From contig NZ_CP025085.1 of NCBI RefSeq assembly GCF_002847015.1, positions 3,596,001-3,660,000 of the forward strand: a stretch of DNA of 64,000 nucleotides, given 5' to 3'. The DNA is from Prodigiosinella confusarubida. GTDB taxonomy: Bacteria > Pseudomonadota > Gammaproteobacteria > Enterobacterales > Enterobacteriaceae. Below are positions 35,785 to 46,161 of the stretch, piece after piece. Within the stretch, counting starts at the first letter, position 1. Every line of letters begins with the position of its first letter. The position numbers were made by a program, and so were the translations under genes. The notes under the pieces were generated by a model. The model was not told the origin of the DNA, searched no databases, and was given only the letters and a program-made list of their open reading frames with translations.

Positions 35785-37125
35785 CTATAATGCAGCAGCA
35801 GTCAACGCTTTATCCAGCGAACCGACCAGCCAGTCGATATCTTGTTCCTGAAACGCCAACGGTGGGCGCAGCTTCAATACGTTACCATACGGTCCGGCAA
35901 CTGATGTCAGCACATGATCGGTTCGCAAACGTTCAATCACATCCAGCGCCAACGCTTTGTTCGGTGTTTTTGCATCACGGTCGCTGACCAGTTCAAAACC
36001 GATGAACAACCCGGCGCCACGCACATCCCCGACACTCGAGTGCCGTTGTGCCAATAGAGCCAGTTCGCGACGTAGTTTTTCCCCGACGTTTTTGCTGTGC
36101 GCCTGCAATTTCTCTTCTCGGATAACCTGTAACACCGCCTGTGCGGCAGCAATCGACACCGGGTTCCCCCCGAACGTATTGAAATAAGGAATCTCATCAC
36201 TGAACGCCGCCAGTACGTCCGGTCTGGCCAACAGTGCTGAGACGGGAATACCGTTACCCATCGGTTTTCCCATCGTGATGATGTCCGGCACGATGCCGTG
36301 GCGGGCAAAACCCCAGAAAGCGTCCCCGGTCCGGGCGAAGCCAGGTTGCACTTCGTCAGCGATGAAAATACCGCCATTAGCGTGCACCACATCGACAGCC
36401 GGCTGCAAATAACCTATCGGCGCTGGCAGTACGCCATCTGATGAAAAAATGGAGTCGGCCAGAAAGCCGGCAAATTTAATACCGTGTGCCGCCATGTCAT
36501 CAATCTGCTTTTGAATTTCGTTAGCAAACCAGATGCCAAGGTCAGGAGCATCGACCCGATAACGATCCGGGGCCGGAACCAGCCGGGTTGTTGCCGCCAA
36601 CGGCTGACCGCTGCCCAACGCCGGTGAAGCACCTGATGTAAGCTCACTGGTCCCGTGGTAGGCTTCCTGACTGACAATGATTCCCGTACCACCGCTATAG
36701 GCGCGGGCGACACGAATAGCCAGGTCGTTGGCTTCCGACCCGGTACACATGTACATCGCTTTGGTGATTTCCGCTGGTACTGTCGTCAGTAAATCCTCGG
36801 TGTAATCCAGGATACGTTCATGCAGATAACGGGTATGCGTATTGAGCTGGCTCATCTGTTGGTGCACTGCGGCGATAACGGCAGGATGGCAGTGTCCGAT
36901 ACTGGCCACATTGTTATACACATCCAGATATTTATCGCCAGCAGCATCCCACAAATATTGCCCTTCTCCTCGCACCAGATGCACGGGGTTACGATAAAAC
37001 AGGCGATAGGAGTCTCCCAGCACCCGACTACGTTTATCAGTAAGTTTACGAACATCCTGACTCAACGCATCGGCATGTTCGGCTCGAAAGCTGTTGGTAT
37101 CCATAATGGTTGAACGTGTTGCCAT
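35785..37125 (-). CDS. Class III PLP-dependent aminotransferase
   Basis: The 446-residue enzyme belongs to the ornithine/GABA aminotransferase class. It shows the PLP-phosphate region MCTGSEANDLAIRVARAYSG, the Asp that binds the pyridine ring in FIADEVQPGFARTG, and the probable Schiff-base Lys in IITMGKPMGNGIP. It resembles the AGXT2/phosphoethanolamine phospho-lyase subgroup more than GABA transaminases, but the substrate is not clear. It is divergent from a DeoR regulator that probably controls it. The intergenic region is extremely A-rich on the plus strand. Confidence 0.85.
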   Translation of the reverse strand: MATRSTIMDTNSFRAEHADALSQDVRKLTDKRSRVLGDSYRLFYRNPVHLVRGEGQYLWDAAGDKYLDVYNNVASIGHCHPAVIAAVHQQMSQLNTHTRYLHERILDYTEDLLTTVPAEITKAMYMCTGSEANDLAIRVARAYSGGTGIIVSQEAYHGTSELTSGASPALGSGQPLAATTRLVPAPDRYRVDAPDLGIWFANEIQKQIDDMAAHGIKFAGFLADSIFSSDGVLPAPIGYLQPAVDVVHANGGIFIADEVQPGFARTGDAFWGFARHGIVPDIITMGKPMGNGIPVSALLARPDVLAAFSDEIPYFNTFGGNPVSIAAAQAVLQVIREEKLQAHSKNVGEKLRRELALLAQRHSSVGDVRGAGLFIGFELVSDRDAKTPNKALALDVIERLRTDHVLTSVAGPYGNVLKLRPPLAFQEQDIDWLVGSLDKALTAAAL

Positions 37126-37511
37126 GATGACTCCTGTCTAGAAGATGAATAAAAAACCCAGGATGGGTCCTGCCAGCGGGTTATCGGGTATATGCCCGGG
37201 TGGCAATACTGCCTATCACCATACAACAAAAACAATAAAATACACAAATACAAAAATAAGCACTAATAATCTGCAAAAAAAACCCACAAAAAAACTTATT
37301 TACACGCTGAAACCAAAATACTCATAGCACAATAAAAAATCTCAATTTATTGTTTTTTAACTTAAAAATAAATCAAATACTTACCTCGAAGCCGAAAATA
37401 TCAGTGCCCTCACCAAGCGACAAGCACAAAAATACACATTTATGCAATAATTTATCCACCCATCATCGTTGAACTTGCCGGTATAATGACACTGGGACAC
37501 CCAGGGACATC
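37126..37511. other. A-rich divergent promoter region
   Basis: Most of 37200-37400 consists of A runs of three to eight bases on the plus strand, with few T runs. This composition gives curved DNA and often binds H-NS. A perfect TATAAT lies at 37482-37487 reading toward the DeoR gene. No gene is seen. Confidence 0.55.
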
Positions 37512-37604
37512 ATGAAACAGAACACCAATAAACCTGACCCTAACGAGGTTTGTTATCTGTTACACACGATCATGCAAGCTTCGAAGATTTCATTCCAAGA
37601 GTGA
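37512..37604 (+). CDS. Possible 30-residue leader ORF before the DeoR gene
   Basis: ATG 37512 is preceded by CAGGGA at good distance and by TATAAT 25 bases upstream. It opens a 30-codon frame (MKQNTNKPDPNEVCYLLHTI and ten more) that stops six bases before the DeoR start. The DeoR gene itself has only a weak ribosome binding site, so coupling through this ORF is plausible. It may be chance; nothing in the peptide is recognised. Confidence 0.35.
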   Translation: MKQNTNKPDPNEVCYLLHTIMQASKISFQE

Positions 37605-37609
37605 GACTC

Positions 37610-38386
37610 ATGCTAGAAGAAACCCGTCTACACCGTATCCGCGCCCTGCTGTCCACGTTAAACCGGGTCAGTACGGAGCAAATTATTCAGCATCTTGGCG
37701 TTTCCAGAGAAACGGTACGACGGGATATTCTTAAACTGGAAGCCCTGGGCGGACTGCGGCGGGTTCATGGCGGTATCGTGGCTACAGATAGCTCGCCAGA
37801 ACCCCCGCTTGCCATACGTAATGCTGTGCGCGCCAAAGAAAAACACGCCATTGCCCGCGCTGCGGTACAACAATTGCAGGCTGGACAAACCCTCTTCATT
37901 GATGCAGGCAGTACGACATCGCTGCTGGCTGATGAATTACTGTCGATGCCCGGCATGACAATTATCACCAACAGTCTGAACATTGCGCTTACCTTAAGTG
38001 CGGTCGACTCAGACAACCTGTTGCGCCATGACGTTATTTTGCTCGGCGGGCATATGGGCCCGTCAATGCAGGCAACCAGCGGTGCACTGACCGTCAGTGA
38101 AATTCAGCGCTATCGCGCCGATGTCGCGTTACTGTCCCCCGTCGGCATTGCCAGTCAGTCCGGCGCCAGTAGTTTTGCCCACCATGAGGCTGAGGTTGCA
38201 GGGGCGATGGCGCATCATGCCAAAACGCGGATTATTCTGGCCGATCACAGCAAGATTGGCGTTACCAGTCGTATTATTTACGCCCCTATAAGCGATATCG
38301 ACATGATTATTAGCGATGAAGCCGCCACCGATAGCAGCGACTGGGAATTACTACAGGTTGCCTGCGGACATGTCATCCTGGCGTGA
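37610..38386 (+). CDS. DeoR-family transcriptional regulator
   Basis: The 258-residue protein has the N-terminal DeoR helix-turn-helix (RIRALLSTLNRVSTEQIIQH, LGVSRETVRRDILKLEALG, about residues 8-50) and the C-terminal sugar-phosphate-isomerase-like sensor domain (FIDAGSTTSLLADEL, VILLGGHMGP). Start at ATG 37610 by family comparison. It is divergent from the aminotransferase and probably represses it; the effector is unknown. Most DeoR regulators sense sugar phosphates, which is unusual beside an aminotransferase. Confidence 0.85.
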   Translation: MLEETRLHRIRALLSTLNRVSTEQIIQHLGVSRETVRRDILKLEALGGLRRVHGGIVATDSSPEPPLAIRNAVRAKEKHAIARAAVQQLQAGQTLFIDAGSTTSLLADELLSMPGMTIITNSLNIALTLSAVDSDNLLRHDVILLGGHMGPSMQATSGALTVSEIQRYRADVALLSPVGIASQSGASSFAHHEAEVAGAMAHHAKTRIILADHSKIGVTSRIIYAPISDIDMIISDEAATDSSDWELLQVACGHVILA

Positions 38387-38497
38387 ACACCGTTATAAAC
38401 GAATGGCGCTGACGCCGTGGTTATCTCCACGGTCGGGATGTCAGCTAACGTTTTTCGTGCTAAAGATAAGGTATGGATAACAGAAGGAGGATAAGAG

Positions 38498-39184
38498 ATG
38501 TACCAGTTGTATATTGCAAACAAGAACTATTCATCATGGTCACTGCGCCCCTGGATCATGCTCAAAGCGTTGGAAGTTCCCTTTGAAGAAAAATTGGCTC
38601 CTTTTTCTCCCGGGCTTACACAACCTGCCTTCAAAACCTTTTCACCCACCGGTAAAGTGCCTTGCTTAATTGATGGTGATACCACGGTGTGGGACTCACT
38701 GGCGATTATCGAATATCTGGCCGAACATCATCCAGGCGTCTGGCCGACTGACGCCGCGGCCCGCACCTGGGCACGTTGTGCAGCGGCAGAAATGCATTCC
38801 GGGTTTAATGCTATACGCAACCAGTGCTCGATGAGTTGCGGCGTGCGGATCAAACTACATGACATCACGCCTGAACTGAAAAATGACCTGACACGCCTGA
38901 ATACGCTGTGGAAAGAAGGGCTCTCCCGCTTTGGCGGTCCATTCCTGGCGGGCAAACAATTCAGTGCGGTCGATGCGTTTTTCGCGCCGGTGGTATTTCG
39001 CATCCAGACCTACAGCCTGCCACTGGAACCGGAGGTGGAAAATTACTACCGCCATATGCTGAGACATCCAGCCATGCGTATCTGGATGGAACAGGCATTG
39101 TCAGAGCCCTGGAGGGAAGCGACTCATGAGGAAGAAATCACCCGTTTTGGGGATATCACGCTAGATCTCAGGGTTCCGGTGTAA
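38498..39184 (+). CDS. Glutathione S-transferase family protein
   Basis: The 228-residue cytoplasmic protein has an N-terminal thioredoxin-like domain (YQLYIANKNYSSWSLRPWIMLKAL, residues 2-25, with the catalytic Ser/Tyr region in NYSSWSLRP and the glutathione-binding GKVPCLIDGDTTVWDSLAI) and a helical C-terminal domain. GGAGG lies eight bases before the start. The substrate is unknown. The gene converges on pbpG, with a long imperfect hairpin between them. Confidence 0.85.
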   Translation: MYQLYIANKNYSSWSLRPWIMLKALEVPFEEKLAPFSPGLTQPAFKTFSPTGKVPCLIDGDTTVWDSLAIIEYLAEHHPGVWPTDAAARTWARCAAAEMHSGFNAIRNQCSMSCGVRIKLHDITPELKNDLTRLNTLWKEGLSRFGGPFLAGKQFSAVDAFFAPVVFRIQTYSLPLEPEVENYYRHMLRHPAMRIWMEQALSEPWREATHEEEITRFGDITLDLRVPV

Positions 39185-39217
39185 CACACCGCAGATCATC
39201 AATACTGTTTCTTCTCA

Positions 39218-39268
39218 AGCCGGTCATCCGGGAAATACAAGTCAAACTGCACTTCCCGTGACCCGGCT
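39218..39268. terminator. Long imperfect hairpin between the GST gene and pbpG
   Basis: AGCCGGTCATCCGGGAA (39218-39234) and TTCCCGTGACCCGGCT (39253-39268) pair with two small bulges around an 18-base loop. It sits between convergent genes and may stop transcription both ways or be a REP-like element. There is no T run. Confidence 0.45.
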
Positions 39269-39294
39269 AGTTCAAATCCCTTGTCCCTTGCCCA

Positions 39295-40257
39295 TTACTC
39301 TGTCGCTGTTAACGCCATGTCGATTGTTTCTGCGTCATGAGGCTCACGCGACGCCAGGGCTCTCTCCCTTTTATAACTCAGCGCAGCTGCCGGCACAGCA
39401 CTGACCTTCCCGGTTTCCAGCCAGTTACGCAGACGATTGGCATCCGCGAAATGCGTATATTTTCCATACGCATCCAGTACCACCAGTGATACCGGACGAT
39501 GGTTGATTACCGTACGCATTGCCAAACAATGACCTGCTTGATTGGTAAACCCGGTCTTCGTCAGCTGGATATCCCAGTCAGACCGATAAACCAGATGGTT
39601 GGTATTGCGAAACGGCAAGGTATAAGTCGGATGAGAAAACGTCTCCATTTTTTCGTGAGTAGTACTCAGTTGACTCAGTAGTGGGTACTGTCGGGAGGCA
39701 ATCAGCAGCTTGGTCAAATCCCGGGCAGTGGAAACGTTATTGATCGACAGCCCCGTCGGTTCTACATAATGCGTGTGAGTCATTCCCAATGCTTTGGCTT
39801 TGGCATTCATTGCCGCAATAAAAGCCTGATAACCGCCACGATAATGATATGCCAAACTGGCTGCCGCACGGTTTTCAGAAGACATCAGCGCCAACAGCAA
39901 CATATCATGACGACTGATTTCACTACCAAGACGCACACGGGAATACACGCCTTTCATCTCTTTCGTCTGGCTTATATTCACGGAAAGAAGCTCATCCAAC
40001 GGCTGATTGGCATCCAGCACTACCAATGCCGTCATCAGTTTGGTGAGAGACGCAATGGGTACCACGACATCAGGATTACTGGAATACAGCACCTTGTTGT
40101 TACTCAAATCCACCACCATGGCACTGCCGGAGGCAATCTCCTGACGGGTAGCAGTATGCTGCACAACATGTTGCTTCGCCATTGCAGCGGGAAGCAGCAA
40201 GAATGACGAAGAAAGAAGCACCAGTCCCACGCAGGGATATTTAATTTTTTTGCTCAT
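39295..40257 (-). CDS. pbpG: D-alanyl-D-alanine endopeptidase (PBP7)
   Basis: The 320-residue low-molecular-mass penicillin-binding protein cleaves D-Ala to diaminopimelate cross-links in murein. A signal peptide (about 28 residues, ending PAAMA-KQ) takes it to the periplasm. The active-site motifs are Ser70-x-x-Lys73 (SLTK), Ser127-Glu-Asn129 and Lys234-Thr-Gly236. The length matches PbpG, about 310 residues, without the C-terminal membrane anchor domain of PBP5. Confidence 0.92.
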   Translation of the reverse strand: MSKKIKYPCVGLVLLSSSFLLLPAAMAKQHVVQHTATRQEIASGSAMVVDLSNNKVLYSSNPDVVVPIASLTKLMTALVVLDANQPLDELLSVNISQTKEMKGVYSRVRLGSEISRHDMLLLALMSSENRAAASLAYHYRGGYQAFIAAMNAKAKALGMTHTHYVEPTGLSINNVSTARDLTKLLIASRQYPLLSQLSTTHEKMETFSHPTYTLPFRNTNHLVYRSDWDIQLTKTGFTNQAGHCLAMRTVINHRPVSLVVLDAYGKYTHFADANRLRNWLETGKVSAVPAAALSYKRERALASREPHDAETIDMALTATE

Positions 40258-40581
40258 TATTCAACAACTTAAACAGTAAACTGTTAAATTAAAAAGGAGA
40301 GAACGCGGCATTATAATTGACCTATTTCCTCGGTGCACTCGAAGTAACCATAAAGCTTTGTGACAAAGTTTGACTGACGTTGAAAAACTGATTACCCAAC
40401 CATAAAAATCGGTCTGTCCCCGGTTACTCACGCCATCCCGGATCCGCGTTCCTGTTGTAGCACCGTAAGCTGCATTCCTGCATCGTTAACGCCCTTGGGT
40501 GCACCGCATTGTAAACACATCAACTCTGGTTAATAATTTGTCGCAACAAAGCTCGTTTTTGCTTAACAATGGATAATGTTT
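40258..40581. other. Intergenic region between pbpG and queH
   Basis: These 324 bases form a divergent promoter region; no gene, strong repeat or known regulatory element is recognised. Confidence 0.4.
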
Positions 40582-41262
40582 ATGCCCAATGAAAAAAACG
40601 CGTCAAACGTTCAACGACCGTTATTAACACTACCAGGCACGGCTGACAAATTACTGCTTCATTCCTGCTGTGCGCCTTGTTCAGGAGAAGTGATGGAAGC
40701 GCTGGCGACTTCAGGTATTGATTACACCATTTTTTTCTATAACCCTAATATTCATCCACAACGAGAGTATCTGATTCGCAAAGAAGAAAATATCCGTTTT
40801 GCCAAAAAGTATAGCGTGCCTTTTGTCGATGCGGACTACGATACCGATAACTGGTTTGAGCGGGCGACAGGTATGGAGTGGGAACCGGAACGGGGGATCC
40901 GCTGTACCATGTGTTTTGATATGCGTCTTGAGCGTACCGCGCTTTACGCACATGAACATGGCTTTAGCGCTATCGCCAGCTCATTGGGAATTTCGCGCTG
41001 GAAAAACATGCAACAGATCAACACCTGCGGGATGAACGCCACCCGGAAATATCCAGGAATGGTGTATTGGGATTATAACTGGCGTAAACAGGGTGGTTCA
41101 ACCCGGATGATTGAAATTAGCAAACGAGAGCAATTTTATCAGCAAGAATATTGTGGTTGTATTTATTCATTACGCGACACAAATAAGCATCGAAAATCTC
41201 AGGGACGGGATATTATTCGCATCGGGAAACGGTATTATGGTGATGATTCAACATCATCCTGA
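40582..41262 (+). CDS. queH: Epoxyqueuosine reductase QueH
   Basis: The 226-residue enzyme carries out the last step of queuosine synthesis in tRNA wobble position 34, reducing epoxyqueuosine. It belongs to the DUF208/QueH family, recognised by [14 protein letters not shown] near the N-terminus, [10 protein letters not shown] in the middle and CGCIYS near the end. These supply the cysteines of the iron-sulfur cluster and metal site. ATG 40582 is preferred because GGA is eight bases upstream; an ATG two codons earlier is too close to it. Confidence 0.88.
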   Translation: MPNEKNASNVQRPLLTLPGTADKLLLHSCCAPCSGEVMEALATSGIDYTIFFYNPNIHPQREYLIRKEENIRFAKKYSVPFVDADYDTDNWFERATGMEWEPERGIRCTMCFDMRLERTALYAHEHGFSAIASSLGISRWKNMQQINTCGMNATRKYPGMVYWDYNWRKQGGSTRMIEISKREQFYQQEYCGCIYSLRDTNKHRKSQGRDIIRIGKRYYGDDSTSS

Positions 41263-41297
41263 TAAAAATAATATCGAAAAAAAACGTCGCTTGATGT

Positions 41298-41335
41298 TAA
41301 AACAAGACTGCTCTATACAGAACAGCCCTGTTTTA
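41298..41335. terminator. Terminator between queH and the CYTH-domain gene
   Basis: A 17-base stem with three mismatches (TAAAACAAGACTGCTCT / AGAACAGCCCTGTTTTA) around ATAC lies between convergent genes. The A/T ends give a T run on both strands. Confidence 0.65.
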
Positions 41336-41345
41336 TATCACAAAA

Positions 41346-41891
41346 TCAATAGCCAAGCAATTGTCGATAAGACTGATGCTCTATATTATCCAGCAATAGA
41401 CCCAACCGTAATGCACAGTCTTGGCATTTTTCTCTGAGGAGATCCAACGCTGAATCATCTTCAGTCATACAAGATATTTCCACATAATGACCCAGTGATT
41501 CTATATAATCCATTGTAATATTGAATGTATCCAGAAAATAAATACTACGGGTTTTATTCAGCTCAAAAATAGGTTTGTAGCCTAACGTTCTAAGAATACT
41601 GTCAGTTATTTCAAAAGACTCGACATTAACGGCTTCACTTAACCCGGTACGTGGCCCCTTGACAATCCAGAGCTTAATTCCCGATGGTGCCATACGACGC
41701 AGGACCATACTGATATTTTGCTGCCGAAGTTTATTTTCTTCAGAATCATAATAAATATCATATTCTTTATTTTCAAAAACATAAGACTCAGGATGTTGGC
41801 TAAATAAACCCTCACGAAAAGTCACAATATCCTGAATGCGAAACTTTACTTCAACTTCATATTTCCCTCTGAAATACTCAGTCACTTTCAC
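41346..41891 (-). CDS. Class IV adenylate cyclase (CYTH domain, CyaB-like)
   Basis: The 181-residue protein is a CYTH-fold enzyme. It has the defining E-x-E-x-K near the N-terminus (YEVEVKFRI), then basic strand motifs (SMVLRRM, LWIVKGPRTG) and late acidic strands (FNITMDYIESLGHYVEISCM). The proportions fit class IV adenylate cyclases of Yersinia and Aeromonas type, which make cyclic AMP, although related CYTH proteins hydrolyse thiamine or inorganic triphosphate. The ATG is followed by a region of lower G+C than its neighbours, suggesting acquisition. Confidence 0.75.
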   Translation of the reverse strand: MKVTEYFRGKYEVEVKFRIQDIVTFREGLFSQHPESYVFENKEYDIYYDSEENKLRQQNISMVLRRMAPSGIKLWIVKGPRTGLSEAVNVESFEITDSILRTLGYKPIFELNKTRSIYFLDTFNITMDYIESLGHYVEISCMTEDDSALDLLREKCQDCALRLGLLLDNIEHQSYRQLLGY

Positions 41892-42578
41892 TCTCCACTA
41901 TTGACTGCCGATCTGATACTACAAGCCATCAGGGAAAAGGATCGAACAATCATTTGAATGTTTCAACTAAAGTAGGGATAATAATATAATATTTCCGACC
42001 ACACACAGGAACGTATATTATTATAGATAATCACTCTTATTTAACATAATAAAGTCAGATACATATTACAACGACATATTAGTACACATCTTAATGCATT
42101 TACTTGTTGGTTACTATCAGACAACTTACTGATAGCGCTATAAAATCAAATAGTAATCTTGTACCTTAAGCAAAAGGTGGTGTTTCCTCAATCATTTTAT
42201 TTAATAAAAAATTCCCCCTTCACTAGTGTACAAACGAATGTATCCAATAAATTTCGAGTGGCAGTAGAGCAACAAAAAATCCTGATACGCTTACTCAAGT
42301 AAAGCTTGTCTCGTTCTACCCGTGTTTTGTCCATACGTTATGGATAAATGGACAGTAAAGATCAGCGCTTTTACCTGCTCCCCAGAAGGACATTATCAAC
42401 GAAATTGCCCATTCGCTAATTATGTATAGATATGAAAGAGTGATAATACAATCTCTCCGACATTAATTTGCAAACCAGGTGCAAATAGCTGTGTAAATTT
42501 TCATTTCAGAGACGATCTGGGTTGCTGCCATGTTACTTACCTCATCCGGAAAATGTTGAAAACAGGCGAAACCCCACT
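41892..42578. other. AT-rich intergenic region of 687 bases
   Basis: I see no gene. The sequence is clearly AT-rich up to about 42230. At 42242-42275 the string CCAATAAATTTCGAGTGGCAG resembles the start of the repeated intergenic element common in soft-rot and related enterobacteria (CCAATAGATTTCGAGTTGCAG type), but the rest of it is not present. Confidence 0.4.
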
Positions 42579-43514
42579 TCAACAAGCAACATTAATAGCC
42601 TGCGCAATGGCCGCAGAGCGGTTCAATGACCGAATCTCACTAAACAACCCGGTTGCTTCTGCATATTCTTGGCGTAAATATCCCAGCCACTGTTTGATGC
42701 GGGCGACGTGATACATGCCGGTATCCCCTTGTTTCTCCAGCCGAACGTATTTTTGTAGTAGCGCCAACACCTGTGGCCATGGCATCCGAGGTTCATTATA
42801 TTTAATCACCCGACCAAGATTGGGCACATTCAGTGCGCCACGACCAATCATCACCGCATCACAACCGGTTATTGTCATACACGCCTGTGCACTTTCCCAA
42901 TCCCGAATGTCACCATTAGCGATCACTGGAATGCGCAGGCGCTGGCGAATTTCACCGATTGCCAGCCAGTTGATGCGATCAGAACGGTAGCCATCTTCTT
43001 TGGTGCGACCATGAACCGCCAGCTCACTGGCTCCCGCTTGCTGTACCGCGTCAGCAATCTCAAATCGTGCGTCACCGCTATCCCACCCCAAACGGACTTT
43101 CACTGTGACCGGCAAATGTTCAGGTACCGCGTCACGCATGGCTTTGGCGGCTTGATAAATCAGCTCGGGATCCTTTAACAACGTTGCTCCACCGCCACTG
43201 CCGTTCACCAATTTTGACGGACAGCCGCAGTTGAGATCAACACCCCAGGATCCTAACTCTACTGCCCGGGCAGCGTTCTCCGCCAACCACTGCGGATATT
43301 GTCCTAGCAGTTGTACCCGGACGGGTGTCCCGGAAGGCGTCTGGCTGGCGTGTTGTAGTTCCGGACAAATACGATAGAACGACTTTACTGGCAAGCGTTG
43401 GTCCACCACTCGCAAAAATTCGGTGATGCACAGATCATAGTCGTTCACTTCGGTAAGCAATTCCCGTACCAGGGAATCTAGCACACCTTCCATCGGGGCC
43501 AGTAAAACGCGCAT
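42579..43514 (-). CDS. dusC: tRNA-dihydrouridine(16) synthase DusC
   Basis: The 311-residue flavoenzyme reduces uridine 16 in tRNA. It matches E. coli DusC closely ([83 protein letters not shown]). The catalytic Cys is in NCGCPSK (about residue 98). An FMN-binding barrel makes up the first 240 residues, with a helical tRNA-recognition domain after. Confidence 0.95.
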   Translation of the reverse strand: MRVLLAPMEGVLDSLVRELLTEVNDYDLCITEFLRVVDQRLPVKSFYRICPELQHASQTPSGTPVRVQLLGQYPQWLAENAARAVELGSWGVDLNCGCPSKLVNGSGGGATLLKDPELIYQAAKAMRDAVPEHLPVTVKVRLGWDSGDARFEIADAVQQAGASELAVHGRTKEDGYRSDRINWLAIGEIRQRLRIPVIANGDIRDWESAQACMTITGCDAVMIGRGALNVPNLGRVIKYNEPRMPWPQVLALLQKYVRLEKQGDTGMYHVARIKQWLGYLRQEYAEATGLFSEIRSLNRSAAIAQAINVAC

Positions 43515-43694
43515 AATTCAACTCAATCAATAACGGCAGGCAATGGTACTGTTGGTAGGCAAAACAACGCAATGGAAATAATGAGACAGGCACTTATCGG
43601 TTAAATGATGTTATTACCCTACTGTCTAACCGATTGACGACTTTGTACGATAATTATGCCATAAAATACGCCAGTAAAAACGGAGGGAGATAAC

Positions 43695-44180
43695 TTGATT
43701 AGCAGAAAAAGTATCCACGTGGCTTTTGAGATAAGTTTACTTTTCAAGGCGGTGCTTGCCGTCTCTGAAATTGCCGCTGGCATTTTCACTTACTTTGTGT
43801 CAAAGCAATATATTCTCAATCTGGTGGAATCCATTACACACATCGAACTAACCGAAGATCCCCATGATGTTATAGCCACCTATTTGATGCATACCGCACA
43901 TGGCCTATCCGTAACCAGTCAGATGTTCACTGCATTTTATCTATTAAGTCATGGAGTGATTAAACTGTGGCTCATCGGCGGGCTTTGGCGAAAAAAATTA
44001 AATTATTACCCGATTGCCATCGCCATATTCTGCATTCTCATTATTTATCAACTCTATCGATACAGTTTTACCCACTCGTGGCTATTACTGTTAATCAGTC
44101 TACTGGATGTTGTGGTTATTGGCTTGACATGGTTTGAGTACCAGAATTTGCGCTATTTATCGCCTGAAGAACAAAGATAA
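43695..44180 (+). CDS. DUF2127 inner membrane protein
   Basis: The 161-residue protein has four hydrophobic segments (about residues 9-34, 73-95, 102-120 and 128-145) and the DUF2127 pattern (LLFKAVLAVSEIAAGIFTYF, FYLLSHGVIKLWLIGGLWRKKLNYYPIAI). TTG 43695 is the start, seven bases after GGAGGGA; no ATG fits. The function is unknown. It stands alone between dusC and rhlE. Confidence 0.8.
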   Translation: MISRKSIHVAFEISLLFKAVLAVSEIAAGIFTYFVSKQYILNLVESITHIELTEDPHDVIATYLMHTAHGLSVTSQMFTAFYLLSHGVIKLWLIGGLWRKKLNYYPIAIAIFCILIIYQLYRYSFTHSWLLLLISLLDVVVIGLTWFEYQNLRYLSPEEQR

Positions 44181-44296
44181 TATATTGGGTAATGACGCTG
44201 ACACACTACAGGAAAAACAGCCCAAATCTATATAGGCCGATTACCCATACACATTGTTCAGACAATCTATCCCATATTCAGTTGACAGATCATAAA

Positions 44297-44318
44297 AAAG
44301 GAGCCAATTGGCTCCTTT
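44297..44318 (-). terminator. Terminator of rhlE
   Basis: AAAGGAGCCA-AT-TGGCTCCTTT is a perfect palindrome followed by a run of T on the minus strand, seven bases after the rhlE stop codon. Confidence 0.85.
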
Positions 44319-44324
44319 ATACTG

Positions 44325-45689
44325 TTAAGCTTTTGCTGAAGATTTCTGTTGCGGACGCGGTGAACGACGCGGTTGTCCATCCTGCTGGCGCTGACCGGCT
44401 CCTGCTGGTCGAGACGTCGCGGGTTTACGCGCCGAACGGGAATGATCGCCCTGCCCGCGCGGTCCCTGGCGATCACCCTGGCTACGCGGTGCGCTGGCAC
44501 GACTATCACGGCCACCTTGACGGCCATTCTGGATCGGGTCGGCTTTAATCGTCGGGTCCGGTTCATAACCGTCAATCGCTATACGGGGAATTTCACGATT
44601 CAACAGACGCTCAATATCCCGTAGCAACTTGTGCTCATCCACACACACCAGTGACAGCGCTTCACCAGTTGCTTCCGCTCGCCCGGTACGACCAATACGA
44701 TGGACATAATCTTCCGGCACGTTCGGTAACTCATAGTTCACCACATGGGGTAACTGGTCGATATCCAGCCCACGAGCGGCAATATCCGTGGCAACCAGTA
44801 CGCGGATGCCACCGTCTTTGAAATTTGCCAACGCCCGGGTACGAGCACCCTGACTTTTATTACCATGAATGGCCGTGGCGGTAATACCATCTTTATTCAA
44901 CAACTCGGCCAAATGGTTAGCACCGTGTTTGGTGCGGGTAAAAACCAGTACCTGCTGCCAGTTGTGTTTGCCAATCAAATAGGAAAGCAATTCCCGTTTG
45001 CGTTTCTTATCAACAAAATGCACATGCTGCGCCACCAGTTCAGACGGCGTATTGCGACGCGCCACTTCCACCGATGCCGGGTTGGTTAACCATTTACCGG
45101 CCAGTGTTCTGATTTCATCCGAGAACGTTGCAGAAAACAGCAGGTTCTGACGTTTGGCCGGTAATTTTGCCAGTACACGGCGTATATCGTGAATAAAGCC
45201 CATATCCAGCATCCGGTCGGCTTCATCCAACACCAGGATTTCCACCTGTGACAAATCAACCGCGTTCTGGTGCTCCAGATCCAGCAATCGTCCCGGCGTG
45301 GCGATCAGAATATCGACGCCGCCACGCAGCTTCATCATCTGTGGATTAATGCTGACACCGCCGAAAACCACCAGCGAACGAAGATGTAGATATTTGCTAT
45401 ACGCCAGAACGTTTTCACCAATCTGTGCTGCCAGTTCACGGGTTGGAGTCAGGATCAGCGCCCGTACCGGACGACGCCCTTTAGGAGCTGGTTTAGTGCT
45501 GAGTAATTGCAACAAGGGCAGCGTGAAACCGGCGGTTTTACCCGTGCCGGTCTGTGCGCTGGCCATCAGGTCACGGCCTGCCAGCACAATCGGGATTGCC
45601 TGACGCTGTATCGGTGTCGGTTCGCGGTAACCCTGCTCTTCCACAGCACGCAAAATATCAGCGCTCAGGCTGAGAGATTCAAAAGACAT
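44325..45689 (-). CDS. rhlE: ATP-dependent RNA helicase RhlE
   Basis: The 454-residue DEAD-box helicase remodels RNA during ribosome assembly. It has the Q motif ([10 protein letters not shown]), Walker A AQTGTGKT (residues 45-52), DEAD (155-158), SAT, and helicase domain 2 with [18 protein letters not shown] and HRIGRTGRA. After about residue 385 comes a low-complexity basic tail rich in Arg, Gly, Gln and Ser, typical of RhlE. The neighbour cecR of E. coli is missing on its upstream side. Confidence 0.95.
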   Translation of the reverse strand: MSFESLSLSADILRAVEEQGYREPTPIQRQAIPIVLAGRDLMASAQTGTGKTAGFTLPLLQLLSTKPAPKGRRPVRALILTPTRELAAQIGENVLAYSKYLHLRSLVVFGGVSINPQMMKLRGGVDILIATPGRLLDLEHQNAVDLSQVEILVLDEADRMLDMGFIHDIRRVLAKLPAKRQNLLFSATFSDEIRTLAGKWLTNPASVEVARRNTPSELVAQHVHFVDKKRKRELLSYLIGKHNWQQVLVFTRTKHGANHLAELLNKDGITATAIHGNKSQGARTRALANFKDGGIRVLVATDIAARGLDIDQLPHVVNYELPNVPEDYVHRIGRTGRAEATGEALSLVCVDEHKLLRDIERLLNREIPRIAIDGYEPDPTIKADPIQNGRQGGRDSRASAPRSQGDRQGPRGQGDHSRSARKPATSRPAGAGQRQQDGQPRRSPRPQQKSSAKA

Positions 45690-46161
45690 AAAGAGAACAA
45701 CTCCAGATCAACCCTGACCGAGCACAAGCCGGTGTAGTTTCCAGGGTGATATCAAGACGGGGTTAGCGCGGCATGTCATTCCAGCACGCATGCGCGATAA
45801 TCTCGGTGAATGGGCACAAACTACGGTGCATAACTGTGGGTGATTGTAACAGAAAACCGCCGGTTTCAAGAATTTTTCTATGTAAATCACATTTTCTTTA
45901 CTCAACCGACCCACAACTATCCATCACGATCTGATTAATATCAATCCATTGGCATAACTTTTACGCGATAGTGACCACCAAATTCTGATAAAGGCGTATA
46001 CACTAAAAGTATTACCGCTGACAGGTAAACGCTGACTACCTGCGCCATAGTCACCCGTCGTTACTCTCCGACGCAGCCTGATAGCGGCCGATTCTGATTA
46101 ACAGACTAATCCTTAACAATGGATTGAATTATCAAGGTGATAACGAGGAACCGGGAGAACC
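45690..46161. other. Gene-free region where cecR is normally found
   Basis: These 472 bases between divergent rhlE and ybhG contain no frame long enough for a TetR regulator. In E. coli this interval holds cecR (ybiH), repressor of both neighbours. Palindromes like its operator were not identified by eye. Confidence 0.6.
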
